Shown here piece by piece: positions 13,000-24,556 of a stretch of DNA of 64,000 nucleotides. The stretch covers positions 804,501 through 868,500 of the forward strand of contig QVRM01006771.1 in the NCBI GenBank assembly GCA_003439945.1. The letters are read 5' to 3'. Each line of letters opens with the position of its first letter. The first letter of the stretch is position 1. The notes below the pieces were generated by a model. The model had not been told where the DNA came from. It saw only the letters and a list, made by a program, of their open reading frames with translations, and searched no databases. The DNA is from Dermanyssus gallinae (Eukaryota > Arthropoda > Arachnida > Mesostigmata > Dermanyssidae). The position numbers and the translations under genes are program-made.

Positions 13000-14050
13000 T
13001 GCCACTGGAAGCCTGTGGAACCGTGAGACTGCGCATGACCTGTGCGTCGGGAGCTGGCACCCTATGTCGCGTGTCGCAGTATGCTGTAGACTCGCACAAC
13101 ACGCGGCCCGAAAGCTCGTATCCGGCCAGATTGGGATCGCATCTCGTCTCAACCAAGTGTAACACAAAGAAACAGCGTTTTTCCATAAATTTGGTAACAT
13201 GAGCGACGAGTTGAGCCTGCCGGCAGACTCTTATTATCTTCCTCCTTTCTTGTCTGCGATTGGCGCCGGTGCCATATGCACGAAATTGCACGTGAAAGCA
13301 GTGCCGGTGTCGGCACGCATTCCTACTCACGAAACTCACCTGGAGGACCTCTGAAGCATGCGTGTGTGGGTGTGTATGTGTGTTTGTGTGCAACGAAGTT
13401 CGGCTCCAACGGGTCCAGGGCCGTCCTGAACCGTGAACGGACTTTGATATGGTCTCATCGTGCCTCGAAGAACATGGCCGCCTCATACACGGACCCGCTT
13501 GTTTTGCAATCGTTGTTGTGGTCGTTGTCGTTGTTGTTGTTGTTATTGATGTCCCGATCGTACTGGTCTCCTTCGGAGAAGCCTGTGACGTCTGTCGGCG
13601 GAGACCCGTCTGCAGTGTCTACGGCGAGAATGTCAGCATTGACGTCACGCCGTTCGCCGAACGTGCGGGGCAGAGGTGACGCGCGCCGCACATGCGCAGA
13701 AGCCTCAAAATCGTCCGTTCGAGCACGCCAATGATCGTCTGCTCCGATCCTGGACGGCGAGCGGCCTGTAGGCCGCCGCGTGACCACCGGCCTGGGTATC
13801 CGAATCTCGATTTCGGCGTTGTTCACGCGAAGGCAACAGCGGTGGTCATGGTGCTCGAATCGCAGCATCGCGCTGTGCGGCCAGTATCGGCCTTGCTTGC
13901 TAAATACGTATAAACATGCTCAGCATACTGTCATTATGCATCGGTATTGCATTGGCTTAGCTAGTATTTCGTGATTTGTGTAACGTATGCATAATGTGCT
14001 ATACGGAAAATAGATATGAGTAAAAATTGCATCCGTATTCACACAGCCTT

Positions 14051-14084
<34 letters not shown>

Positions 14085-15440
14085 CCTCAGTGCACTCACA
14101 CACACAGCATATGTACATGCCTTGAGACAAAGTTACACGTCGTCTGTGCATTGTTTAGAGTCTGTGTAAGCGCGTGTTTTTTATATTTCGCGCGCATAGG
14201 CGTGTTTCCTAGGAAGGAAGTCTCTATTGTAGATTCAAGCATGTTTAACGGTGGTGCGCTGAGATGGACCCCTGCAAAATGCAGAATGAGATGCTTACGT
14301 TCAGCAAGGTAGGAGGGGTAAAGCTGGCCTTTCTATTAGAGAGAGGGGTTCTTGTGTAGACGTACTGACCTCCATGCGGGGATAACAATTTTCACTGGCC
14401 GGGCTTGACTGCTTAGAATGCCAATATTGCAATATGTTGTATTATTGTTACACCTGTTATTTTTGTTGTTGTTGTATTTCGTTGTTGCTGTCGCTGTCCT
14501 TATTGTTGATTAAACTGCTGTTGTTGTTACTGCTTTTGATCACATTTTAACTTATAGCTGCTAACGTTACGGTGCTACTACACCCTATCAAGGCCGCCAT
14601 TATTATACCGTCACTGCTGGTACAGCGCAGCAGCACCGACAGTCGCTTCGTAGAAGGCGATTTGCGGAAGGTGTCCACCTCCGGAAAGGTCACAGATAAC
14701 TCTAAAATAATTGCGCGCGCTCTCTCTCTCGTTCTCTGGACGTAGCCCCGTACATTGTGGGTGTGGAGCCATAGAGAACCATATAGCAGCACTACAAGGG
14801 ACGACCTGCCATAGGGCCATCGGCATCGGCATTGACGTCTATCGTCGCATCCGTACGAAAGGCGCAAAGGTCACGTGATGGCGTGATAGGCCAACACAAC
14901 CACCTGTAGCACCACGCAGGACGCCTGTCAAATGAGCGGGCAGGCCAGAAAGACGGCACAGACAGGACAAGCAGGACAGCCGCTGGCCAACGCAGACAGA
15001 CTGGGTCGGGCCCGGGTCGAATTGTCGGTTTCACTCCCCCGACATCCCGGTTCCCCTTTCGCACTGCTCTGCAGTCGTTCGTAAGCAGTCATCCGTGCCA
15101 AGAGCGCGGCAGCGCTTCTTTTCCGGCACCTGCACGCATGAGCACGTGCGCGAACTTGGCGTTTATGCGTGTGAGAGGGGGGCGAGCTCATTATCTAGTT
15201 ACTATTGCATGTTATGACCCGGACTAGCGGACTAGATTTGTCCGCTAGTCCGCTCAAATCCATACGTAACGCTAAGCGTGGTCGGAACGGAATACCAGCG
15301 GTAAACCACCTCGGTATCAGCAGCAGGAGCAGCAGCAGCAGCAAAAACAGCAACAGCATCAACGGTAGGGGTGGTATTAGCACTGGTGGTACGCATTTGA
15401 TGTGCGTGTGTGGACTTTGTTAAACAGATTACGAAGTGTG
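13000..15440. other. CG-rich region with trinucleotide runs, no proven gene
   Basis: GC and CpG content is visibly higher than in the flanks. The minus frame 13868-13455 (137 codons) ends in a run of Asn and Asp codons from a GTT/GTC-rich tract, and a CAG-rich tract lies at 15316-15360. This is what a 5' exon or promoter of an arthropod gene can look like, but I recognise no domain and see no convincing exon boundaries. An alternative is a GC-rich mobile element. Confidence 0.35.
15221..15251. repeat. Perfect 11-bp inverted repeat
   Basis: GGACTAGCGGA at 15221-15231 is exactly complementary to TCCGCTAGTCC at 15241-15251, with a 9-base loop. Function unknown. Confidence 0.6.
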
Positions 15441-16660
15441 GAGTGTGTGTTGCTGCAAGCGCGGTGCTATGCCGTTATTCCGTTTTGACTATGTCAATCG
15501 GGGTTGTTAGACGACGCCGTTAATAGACGGGGGCGCTGGGGTTGTGCCACAATTCGACAGTTAGCCAGGTACCATCGGCTGGGGGGGAGGGGGTTGTATG
15601 TAGGTAGTACTGTCGTCCACTGTCCCGGGTACACGTTCGTCCCTTGGGTAAATTTTCCTGTTTTGCACTCTGCTAGTTATGAAGGACTGCAAAGCCACAC
15701 GTTTTCACAGAGCAACTCCGCGGGAATCGGTCGAATTTCGAGTATTTACGCCACATAAACTGGCACCTTGTACAGAGGCCAGGCCATCAGTAGCACTGCT
15801 ATGTGACAAAAGCATGCTACCATAAACTTTACATCATCATTGTTATTTTCTTTAGTCTAACAAGTCGAGTACAGAATAGTTTGCCAAAAACAAGTCTTAC
15901 AAGGATTAGCAATTACTAAATGTCGTATCGTATAGGTCTTACCTATATTAAAACGGAGAGAAAACAAACAGTCTGCAGTGAACCAAATTTAAGTAAATAT
16001 TAGATAAATGTTGATAGTCATGAACTAGGGAAATAAGTAGACATATAGCAAGACGACAACATTGACAGGTAACCGTCGAACAATCCCTCCTATGTTGTCC
16101 GGACGATATTCGATAATATAAATATAATTAATTATTTTTAAACAATACGAATATATTAGTTACAAATGTTTACAATATTGCCCATATTATTATTATCGCC
16201 TGAGTATCAATCACCACTCAAAATCATTTTGGCGCTGCCTCCCTGCAGCTCCAATGACACCGTCTGTCAGAGGAATGCGGTCGATCTTAGCTTTTTATTA
16301 TTATTATTATTAAACAATATTACAGTTGGGAGGTTTGAACGAATTATCATAAATCTTTTAAAGAAGATCAAAATAGATGCCGCGTTCCCACTGCAAAACG
16401 GCCAAAGACAACGTTTGCCTCAAGAATTGACCCTCGCTTCTCATCCAGCGTATTTATTCCGTTTTCCGGCGTGCGCGTGCTTTGCTACCCACCCCGGGTC
16501 AACTGAGCTGTGATGTAAATAGGAAGCCGCGGTGGTGTGCGAAAGCGTTGCATCCCAAGCTAAGGACTTTTCATGTGACCATAATGCAATAGTCAGCCCA
16601 TCAGATTTTACTTTGCCAGCGGGCGCTTAACCTCTCGGTTCAAGTGTAGACCTCTACACA
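15440..16660. other. Non-coding stretch with short ATT runs
   Basis: No gene is supported. Short ATT runs lie near 16185 and 16293-16313, close to the inverted R4-like fragment that begins near 16665. Confidence 0.45.
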
Positions 16661-16664
16661 GTTT

Positions 16665-17366
16665 GCTCAAAACTCATTTAGGCCAACAACCACTGAAGGT
16701 ATCTTGTTTCGTTAAGACTTTCGTCGGCGCGGTCTCTCCGGGCAACTAGCCCATCTGAGATCTCTCTGCTCTTTTTTGCTTACCTTAACTCAAGTACTGG
16801 GGTGTTCTTCGTAGGGGTCGGAATCCAGCATGGTTCTGATAGTGTCCCGTGCCTTACTGGTTTCATGTCTTATTTGTGGTCGTACTGCCGCCTACTAACG
16901 AGGCTGCCACCGGACCGCATCGGACAAGTAGAGCAGCGTAGCAGAAAGGGGCTAAGACAGTAACACTTCTTATTCCCAGACCACCTTCACGTATCGGAAG
17001 ACTTGTCCTCTGCCAGGTGTCTCTTCTAATTGGACGTCTAGAATTTCATTAAGTACGTCTCTGCTGGCGTCATCATACGCGATTAATTATTCAGTGCAGA
17101 CCAAGGCAGGACATGTACGCATTATGTAGTAAAATCCTTATGGCCCAGGCTGTATCTCCAAATGCACAGCGCAGCTTGAGGATGCATGCTTGTCAGTCGT
17201 GGACAAATTTTGGTAAAGGCCTCTTTCTTCATAGAAAGTGTACGTGAAATTCCGTCTCGCTTTACGGAGCCCCCCCCCAAACTAAGCTGTTTAACTCTAC
17301 ACGCATGATACCAGGGAGTATTTCTGTAACTTCCTGAATTGCTTTCTCTCTCTCCTAAAGCCAGCC
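16665..17366 (-). pseudogene. R4-like retrotransposon, inverted 5' segment
   Basis: The reverse complement aligns over its whole length with 20008-20725 of the larger R4-like copy downstream, covering the end of the palm, the thumb and the start of the region before the zinc knuckle. Landmarks shared in order include the CTTTACGG..CCCCC block, the GCGCTGTGCATTTGGAGATA block and the CCACTGAAG block at the outer edge. Several frameshifts and stops make it non-coding. It is followed without a gap by a plus-strand segment of the same family (17367-17985). The two together look like a single insertion with an inverted 5' end. Confidence 0.8.
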
Positions 17367-17985
17367 ATTTCAGTGCAAATTGTGTGTAGTGTGTGGAGAA
17401 ATGGTAGATTCCAGTGGCCTACACCCACTGAGCTGCTTGGACAGCACCGGTAGATTGTCCAGCCATGCTGAACTTAACAGTGTGATCATTAAGACGCTTA
17501 GGAAAGCCGGTATACCATTTACACTTAAACCAAGAGGTTTATGATCCGCTAGCAAAGCAAGTAATGGCGTGGTTATTGCATTATGGACACGTGAGATATT
17601 CGTAGCCTAATATGCAACGAGTTCGTGCGCAACTGCGACTTTCTACTTGCATCGCAGCTCAGCTGAGCCGGGTTGCGAAGCACGCAGGAGCCAGAACACG
17701 GAGTAAATACGCTGGGCTGGAAACAAGGTGTGCCTATTGCCATGGGGACACTAGGACCAATCAGCAATGGAACCCAAGTAATCCTCAAAGAGTTAAGTAA
17801 GCGTATTCAGGAGGTCATGGACGGTCGAAAAAAAGGGTCAACCCTTAAGGCAAGCGTTGTGTTTGGCCGTTTTGGAACACGGCATCTATTTTAGGCGTCA
17901 TGAATAGTTAATTATTTTTTTCTGAAATTTAAACGAATTGCGTTAACACGTTCACACCTCACAATGATAGCAATGCATGATAATA
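17367..17985 (+). pseudogene. R4-like retrotransposon, 3' endonuclease segment
   Basis: Aligns with 20800-21420 of the downstream copy. The translated start reads CVVCGEMVDSSGLHPLSC, the CCHC knuckle that precedes the restriction-like endonuclease, then SSHAELNSVIIKTLRKAGIP. Stops and frameshifts follow, and the PD of the endonuclease core is lost. The last 90 bases match the 3' untranslated region of the other copy, including a CAC.TTCA.ACCTCACAAT block, and run directly into (AAT)n. Confidence 0.85.
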
Positions 17986-17987
17986 AA

Positions 17988-18055
<68 letters not shown>
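17986..18055. repeat. (AAT)n microsatellite between two R4-like copies
   Basis: About 70 bases of AAT units. It forms the 3' tail or target of the truncated copy at 17367 and also the 5' flank of the next copy. Confidence 0.97.
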
Positions 18056-18061
18056 GAGACC

Positions 18062-18391
18062 GTGCTTTGCCACCTCCCCCCACCAAGATTTAGAAAAAAT
18101 GTCGACCAAAAGAAACAAGCATCGAACAAGCAACCGGAAGGACGGCAGCCAAAGTCGCAAGAAAAAACAGTTACAGGATCTTCAAATATCGTTAATGGAA
18201 TTCTCCAGATATGGAAGATCTTTAAGCCCCTACTGTCTAAATGGCTAGAAGACAACCAAGACTTTAATAGAGCTATATCTTTTCTTGAGTCGGAGGCAGG
18301 AAAGGCCTTTATGATAGCCGTCTTAGATGGCTCCAAAGAAGTGCCTTTGGTTCATACGGAAAACACGAGTATCGACAAAAATCATACCTAA
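18062..18391 (+). other. Open frame in the 5' region of R4-like copy 1
   Basis: A 109-codon frame rich in Lys and Gln at its start, then with a more ordinary stretch (KIFKPLLSKWLEDNQDF). It ends in TAA, immediately followed by the ATG of the main ORF in the same frame (TAAATG at 18389-18394). It could be a 5' untranslated region that happens to be open, a small first ORF, or an N-terminal extension broken by a stop. I recognise no domain. Confidence 0.35.
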
Positions 18392-21354
18392 ATGACTTCA
18401 CAACCGTCCCATCCCGACGTAATCGTAACAGATGAAGACTCTAGACTGAATTCCCCACTATCCCAGACCCCTTATACCTGCACACACTGCGGTCGCGCCT
18501 TGAGAACCTCACAGGGCTTGCGAGCGCACATAACACGTCTACACCCCGCGGCATCCCTTCGCAATCAACATCTAAGACCCTTTCAACCACAACCGACTGA
18601 CTCATCCAATACGCCTTCTCCTCTTCATACTTCTTCTATCGATTCCTCATCAGTCAACCCAGCGACACTGGTTCAAACTTTAGCGCAGGCACGCCGAGAT
18701 CTCAAAATTGCCAGGGTCATACCCCGGGGAGCGAGAGAAGCCTGTGCCGTAGCTTTCGCAAAGGCGTTGAATAATTTCAACTCAAAGCTGGATGTTCAAA
18801 AGCTGGAATAGCCTAATGTCTGCTCCATCTTTGATGCTGGCCTTACCACATAGAAAAAATCCTGAAGCCACACTAACCAGAATCATCAAAGACAACGCGT
18901 CAATGCTCGAACAAAAGACTTTGGAAGGCCTCCTGCAGACAGTTAGAAAGGCCCCAAATAATAGAATAGACAGCCCAGTTGGAGACCGGGAGAGCGTGTC
19001 TATGGCTGAAAGAAAATTAGCCGAGGGCGATGTACGCTCTGCCGCTAGGGTCCTGCTGTCATCAGATACATTTGCACCACGTAATTCTTGCACAGAGCGC
19101 GAATTAAGAAACAAACACCCGCCACCACCGGCCGCCTGTCAGGAGCGCTTAGAAACCTTCGAGCAACCTACAGTTGGAATCTGCGAGAGCGTCGAAAATT
19201 CGGCGATCTTAGAGGCAATTCGCTCATTCCCTGTTGCAAGCGGAGCCGGACTGGATGGATTGCGACCACGTCATCTGCGCGATATGTTGGATCAAACTGT
19301 TCCCTCGTCAGAATGCCTGCTAAATGATCTAAGCATATTCCTTGGCAGAGTGTTAAATGGCACATTACCTAAGTTTTGTCTACCACTATTTTATGGTGCA
19401 AATCTTACAGCTCTTAAGAAAAAAGACAACTCTATAAGGCCCATAGCTTGTGGATTGACTTTGCGTAGGATTGCTGCAAAGATAGCAATGGCGAGAAATA
19501 AAAAGGCAATTTTGACAGCGATCCTGCCACATCAAGTTGCAGTGGCTGTTAGAGGCGGCGCAGAAGCACTGGTGCATGCTACACGCGCCCTTTTGAAGAA
19601 TGAGGACCAAGTGAAGGTTCTGGTTAAACTAGACTTCTGCAATGCATTTAATACGCTAAGAAGAGACAAGATACTGGATGCAGTGATGAAGAAAAGCCCA
19701 GAGCTTTTGCCCATGGTCTGGCAAAGTTACAGAGATCCTTCACTCTTAACCTGGGGCACAACTTCAACATTGCATTCGGAAGCAGGCATTCAACAGGGTG
19801 ACCCGCTAGGTCCTGCTCTATTTAGTCTCGGTATATCAGATCTAGTATCGCAACTACAGAGCCCTTTCAACGTGTGGTATCTAGATGATGCCACGCTTGC
19901 CGGCCCCGCGAGTATCATTGCGACAGATCTGAGAAGAGTGCTGCAGTTTGAAGAAGACGGGGGACTGGCACTGAATGCTTCAAAATGTGAGATTACCGCT
20001 GTCGGGGGCTCGCTTCAGGAGAGAGAGGAAGCAATCCAGGAGATCACAGAAATACTTCCTGACATCACGCGAGTAGAGGTAAACAACTTAGAAGTTCTGG
20101 GGGCCCCCGTAAAGCAAGATGGAATTTCGCATACACTCTCTAGGAAGAAAGAAGCCCTTACCAAAATTCGTCCACGACTGACACGCTTGCATCCTCAGGC
20201 CGCGCTGTGCATTTGGAGATATAGTCTGGGGTCTTCAAAGTTTAACTACACACTGCGTTCATGCCCTGCTATAGTGTGCTCTAAAGAATTAACCGCGTAT
20301 GATGACGTTAGCAGAGATATACTTAGTGAAGTCCTAAACGTCAATTTGGAAGACAACACCTGGCAGAGAGCAAGTCTCCCAATACGTGAAGGTGGTCTGG
20401 GAATACGAAGTGCTATTGACCTAGCTCCTGTCTGCTACGCTGCTTCACTGATCCGATTTGGTCCGGTCGCAGCCTCGTTAGTGGAGGAGGCAGTTCGACC
20501 ACAAATAAAAAATGAAACTAGTAAAGCGCGGGATACCATTAGAACCATGTTGGACCTGGGGCCTTTGGAAGAATATCCCAGCCAATATAACCTCGATGAG
20601 CTCAAAAGCAAAAAAAAAGAGCAGGGAGATCTTAGAGGGGCTTGTTACCCAGAGAGACCGCGCCGTATTCTTAGCGGCACAAGATAACTTCAGTGGGGGT
20701 TGGCTTAAAGCCTTACCCTCACCTCAGCTCGGCACCATGCTGGATCCCAACCATTTCCGCATGATGTCAGCACTTAGAATCGGCGCCCCCGTCTGCGAGC
20801 CGTTTCAGTGCAAACTGTGTGGAGAGACGGTAGATTCCAGTGGCCTACACCCATTGAGTTGCCCGAAGAGTGCCGGTAGATCCTCCAGACATGCTGAATT
20901 AAACAAGGTCATTATAAGGTCTCTTAGGAAAGCCGGTATACCATCTACACTTGAACCGAGAGGTTTAGTGCCCGCTGGCGAAGAAAGACCTGATGGGGTG
21001 ACCATTGCATTATGGTCTCATGGGAAGTCCCTTGCTTGGGATGCAACGGTTTCGTGCACCACCGCGGCTTCCTATTTACACCACAGCTCAGTTGAGCCGG
21101 GGTGGGTGGCAAAGCATGCGGAAGCCAGAAAACGCGTTAAATACACTGGACTGGAAACAAGATATACTTTCGTGCCTATTGCCATGGAGACGCTAGGACC
21201 AATCAGCAAGGGAACCGAAGCATTTCTCAAAGATTTGAGTAAGCGAATTCAGGAGGTCACAGGCGACCAAAGAGAGGGTCAATTCTTGAGGCAAGCGTTG
21301 TCTTTGGCCGTTTGCAGAGGAAACGCGGCATCTATTTTAGGCGCCATGGAGTGA
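18392..21354 (+). pseudogene. R4/Dong-like non-LTR retrotransposon ORF, copy 1, two frameshifts
   Basis: Nearly complete single-ORF element of the R2/R4 group with a restriction-like endonuclease. Order of domains: a C2H2 finger near 18478 (CTHCGRALRTSQGLRAHITR then LH); reverse transcriptase with RPIACGLTLRR, motif A LDFCNAFN (Asp at 19632), motif B QQGDPLGPALFSLGI and YLDD at 19878-19889; a CCHC knuckle from 20809; then HAELNKVI, PD at 20989-20994 and a matching Asp at 21040 (PD-X15-D). Such proteins nick a target and prime reverse transcription there. Two frame changes break it, one near 18799 in a short A run and one in an A9 run at 20610-20618. All catalytic residues are present, so the inactivation is recent. 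It lies between (AAT)n tracts. Confidence 0.92.
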
Positions 21355-21423
21355 GATAATTATTTAAAGAATTTGCAATAATACGTTCAGACCTCACAAT
21401 TGTAACATTATTTAACATGTAAT
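21355..21423 (+). other. 3' untranslated region of R4-like copy 1
   Basis: About 70 bases after the stop codon match the 3' end of the truncated copy at 17890-17985, including ACGTTCAGACCTCACAAT. This fixes the element's 3' end at the start of the (AAT)n tract. Confidence 0.7.
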
Positions 21424-21424
21424 A

Positions 21425-21462
<38 letters not shown>

Positions 21463-21563
21463 TAATAATAATAATAATAAGAGACTGCTACCGAGATATT
21501 TAATTATATATTAATACAATTGTATGATCAGCAATAAACAATAATAAAAAAAAAAAAAAAAAA

Positions 21564-21632
<69 letters not shown>
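21424..21632. repeat. (AAT)n and mirrored (AAT)n(ATT)n tracts
   Basis: An (AAT)n tract with an A run ends at 21480. After about 60 bases of unique sequence come a long A run, an AAT run and then an ATT run (21566-21632). The last two are mutually complementary and can form one long hairpin. Confidence 0.9.
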
Positions 21633-21633
<1 letters not shown>

Positions 21634-22231
21634 TGCAGAGCCGTCTGAACCTCTCGGGAGGTGATGGTCGACCTCTTGTTGTAGTGCGAGAGACAACAAT
21701 CACCATCATCGCCAAACAGTGCGGACGTGTGCATGTCGAGCTCCGAGAAAACACGTCTATTTGTGTGTGTGCAGGATGGCAAACCTAGGAAGTGACATGC
21801 CGGAGTGATGCCTGTAACTCAGTGATCGGTTTGGTGTACTGTGTGTGACTATGCGACAGAGGCTCGAGCAGCCATGAGGCTGTTAAGATCCACACGAAAT
21901 GGTGAAGCAAAACGAAACCATTCGCGTAACGGTTCGTAGGCTCCCAGCGGCACGCCGCTGCCATTTAAATTCGATTTCTAACGGCCGCTCAGCTAAATTT
22001 GGATGTTGGAACAGCTAATCTACAAAGTGGCGCCAACAGTGATTTCAACAACTCATCGCGCGACAGCCACAGCAACCACTTTGTCATCACTAGAGAAGCA
22101 GCAGCAATACCACATAATAATGTTAATTAATAAGATAGTGTTAACATATAATGTTATTGTTCGTAATAATGTAATTATAATGTCATGGAATATTAATGCG
22201 ATAACCATGTCTATAATAGTAATGTTAACTA

Positions 22232-22235
<4 letters not shown>
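21633..22235. other. Spacer between R4-like copies, no gene
   Basis: About 600 bases without a recognised domain. It may be 5' region of copy 2 or of another insertion, because it is bounded on both sides by AAT/ATT tracts. Confidence 0.4.

Positions 22236-22321
<86 letters not shown>
22236..22321. repeat. (AAT)n microsatellite, 5' flank of R4-like copy 2
   Basis: About 85 bases of AAT. Only 20 bases separate its end from the ATG of copy 2. Confidence 0.97.
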
Positions 22322-22341
22322 CAGAAAACTACGAGTTAACC

Positions 22342-24200
22342 ATGAGCTCCCTACCTTCAGCTTATACAAACCCCGATCAACCCCAACTACGATCACAACA
22401 GTCATATACCTGCGAAATATGCAGGAAGTGCCTAAGGTCACTCCGGGGCTTGCGTATGCATACGACACGTCTCCATCCGGCAGATACCCGGCCTCCACTC
22501 AGTCAACCCTTGAGCAACACGTCGTCGCCTGCATCGCTTTCGGCACAAGACGACCCGAACAGGCAATCGGATACGACCCTCGACTCAATTACGCTAATTC
22601 GTTCCCTGGCCCGGGTGCATCGAAACATTAAACTAGTCAAAGTGATACCCAGAGGAGTTAGAGAAATATGCTGCGCAGCATACGCTGAAGCACTTTCCAA
22701 CTTCAACACAAGGAAGGACAACGCGTCTTGGGAGAAGCTTCTAATAATGCCAATACTCTTGCTACGCATCCCAGCACTGAGAAACAATGATCGGTCATTA
22801 TGCCAAATAATCAGGAAGAACGTTACTGAATCGCGGTGGAAAACACTTGCAAGTCTTTTAGACGAGTGTAACCGTAACATTATACAGTACGACACATCAC
22901 TTGATACAGATCACGACAGGGGTAAGATGGCAGAGCGCAAATTAGCTGAAGGTGATGTACGTTCCGCCGCACGGATCCTTCTTTCGACCGACTCTTTTGC
23001 ACCATTTAACAATCACACGGAGCAGGAGTTAAGAAAGAAGCACCCCCCTCCATTAGCAGACGCAAGCGAACGCCTAGGATCCCTCCAGGCACCAGTAACA
23101 ACAAGAGGACACACCGTACATCATAAATTGGTTGTTGACGCCGTCCGATCTTTCGCCGTAGCATCTGGACCTGGATTAGATGGGCTGCGTCCCCGACATC
23201 TCCGGGACATGCTTGACAACTCAGTACCCTCATCCGGAAGACTTCTGGAAGAAGTTTGCTCTCTGGTGGCCTCGGCACTAAACGGCAGCCTCCCTTCTTC
23301 TTGCCTGACGACCTTTTACGGGGCAAATCTTACGGCCCTAAAAAAGAAGGACGGTTCAATCAGACCTATAGCATGTGGCCTTACAATCCGAAGGCTTGTA
23401 GCAAAGATGGCCATCGCGATCAGTAAGGGATCCATAACAAAAGCTTTAGGACCAAGGCAAGTAGGGGTTTCTATAAAAGGAGGCGCGGAGGCAGCCGTTC
23501 ACGCTGTACGAGCATACATCGAAACAGACGGTCCTGTGCGAGGTTTTAGTGAAGCTAGATTTTAGCAATGCTTTTAACACAATACGACGCGACGTAATAT
23601 TAGAAGAAGTAAGACTACACGTACCGGAATTCTTTCCACTTGTATGGCAATGCTACAGGGACCCGTCACTTCTATCCTGGTGTGACAAAGAGCCACTTAA
23701 ATCAACAAATGGAGTGCAACAAGGGGACCCACTAGGCCCCGCCTTGTTCAGTCTGGGAATCTCCAGTCTAGTGGCACGAATGAGAAGCCCCTTGAACATC
23801 TGGTACCTGGATGATGGTACATTAGGAGGACCGGCAGAAGTGGTGGCCGCTGACATACTTAAGGTAATAGAGTTTGCAAATGAAGGAGGGACAATCCTCA
23901 ATCTTTCCAAGTGCGAAGTTATAACGGTTGGGGGGGACACCCAGGAACGAGACGAAGCACGCAAAACCATTGCTGCCGTTCTACCAGGCTGTAAGCAAGT
24001 TAACCCGGCCGAGTTAGAAGTTCTGGGGTCTTATGTGTGCCACAGCGCTACCGAGGCGGGATGGGTGGCCGAACACGCAGAGAAAGAAAAGTGGCGTAAA
24101 TACACAGAGTTAGAGTCTAGATACAATTTCGTGCCGATTGCAATGGAGACAATGGGCTCAGTCAGCAGAAGAACAAGGACATTTATTAAAGATTTAAGTT
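22342..24200 (+). pseudogene. R4/Dong-like retrotransposon, copy 2, internally deleted
   Basis: Starts with a C2H2 finger (CEICRKCLRSLRGLRMHTTR then LH) and keeps one open frame through the N-terminal linker and into the reverse transcriptase (RPIACGLTIRRLVAK). An extra G near 23541 shifts the frame just before motif A (KLDFSNAFNTIRRD). The second frame carries QQGDPLGPALFSLGI and YLDD (23804-23815). After LEVLGS it jumps to GWVAEHAEKEKWRKY, which lies at the end of the endonuclease. Compared with copy 1, about 970 bases coding for the thumb, the CCHC knuckle and the PD core are missing. The copy can therefore not cut its own target. It ends within LKDLS-like sequence and runs into a 115-bp unit that is duplicated. 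Confidence 0.9.
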
Positions 24201-24500
24201 TGGTTGATATATTATTCGCTTCGCATGTATACCAAAATACACATGTACCTTTTTATATCGGTAAACGTTTACAACTTAGCGTTAGCCCTCCCTCAGTACA
24301 ACCTCATTGAGTAATAAGAACTTTTTTATTATTATAATTATTACTTTTATTATTATTATTATTATTATTATTATGATTTTTATTATTGGTTGATATATTA
24401 TTCGCTTCGCATGTATACCTAAATACACATGTACCTTTTTATATCGGTAAACGTTTACAACTTAGCGTTAGCCCTCCAAACAACCTCATTGAGTAACAAG
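24198..24500 (+). repeat. 115-bp direct repeat separated by (ATT)n
   Basis: The unit beginning TTGGTTGATATATTATTCGC at about 24198-24325 recurs at about 24387-24508 with very few differences. An (ATT)n tract (about 24330-24375) lies between them, and another follows the second unit. The first unit directly adjoins the truncated 3' end of R4-like copy 2. Confidence 0.85.
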
Positions 24501-24507
24501 AACTTTT

Positions 24508-24512
24508 TTTAA

Positions 24513-24556
<44 letters not shown>

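Noticed and set aside
16526..16670. tRNA-like sequence before the inverted R4-like segment
   Set aside because: Only weak A- and B-box resemblance with poor spacing and no stems; not enough to call.
17964..18248. Frame with poly-Asn leading into R4-like sequence
   Set aside because: The Asn run is the (AAT)n microsatellite read in one frame, and the start codon lies in the previous element's tail.
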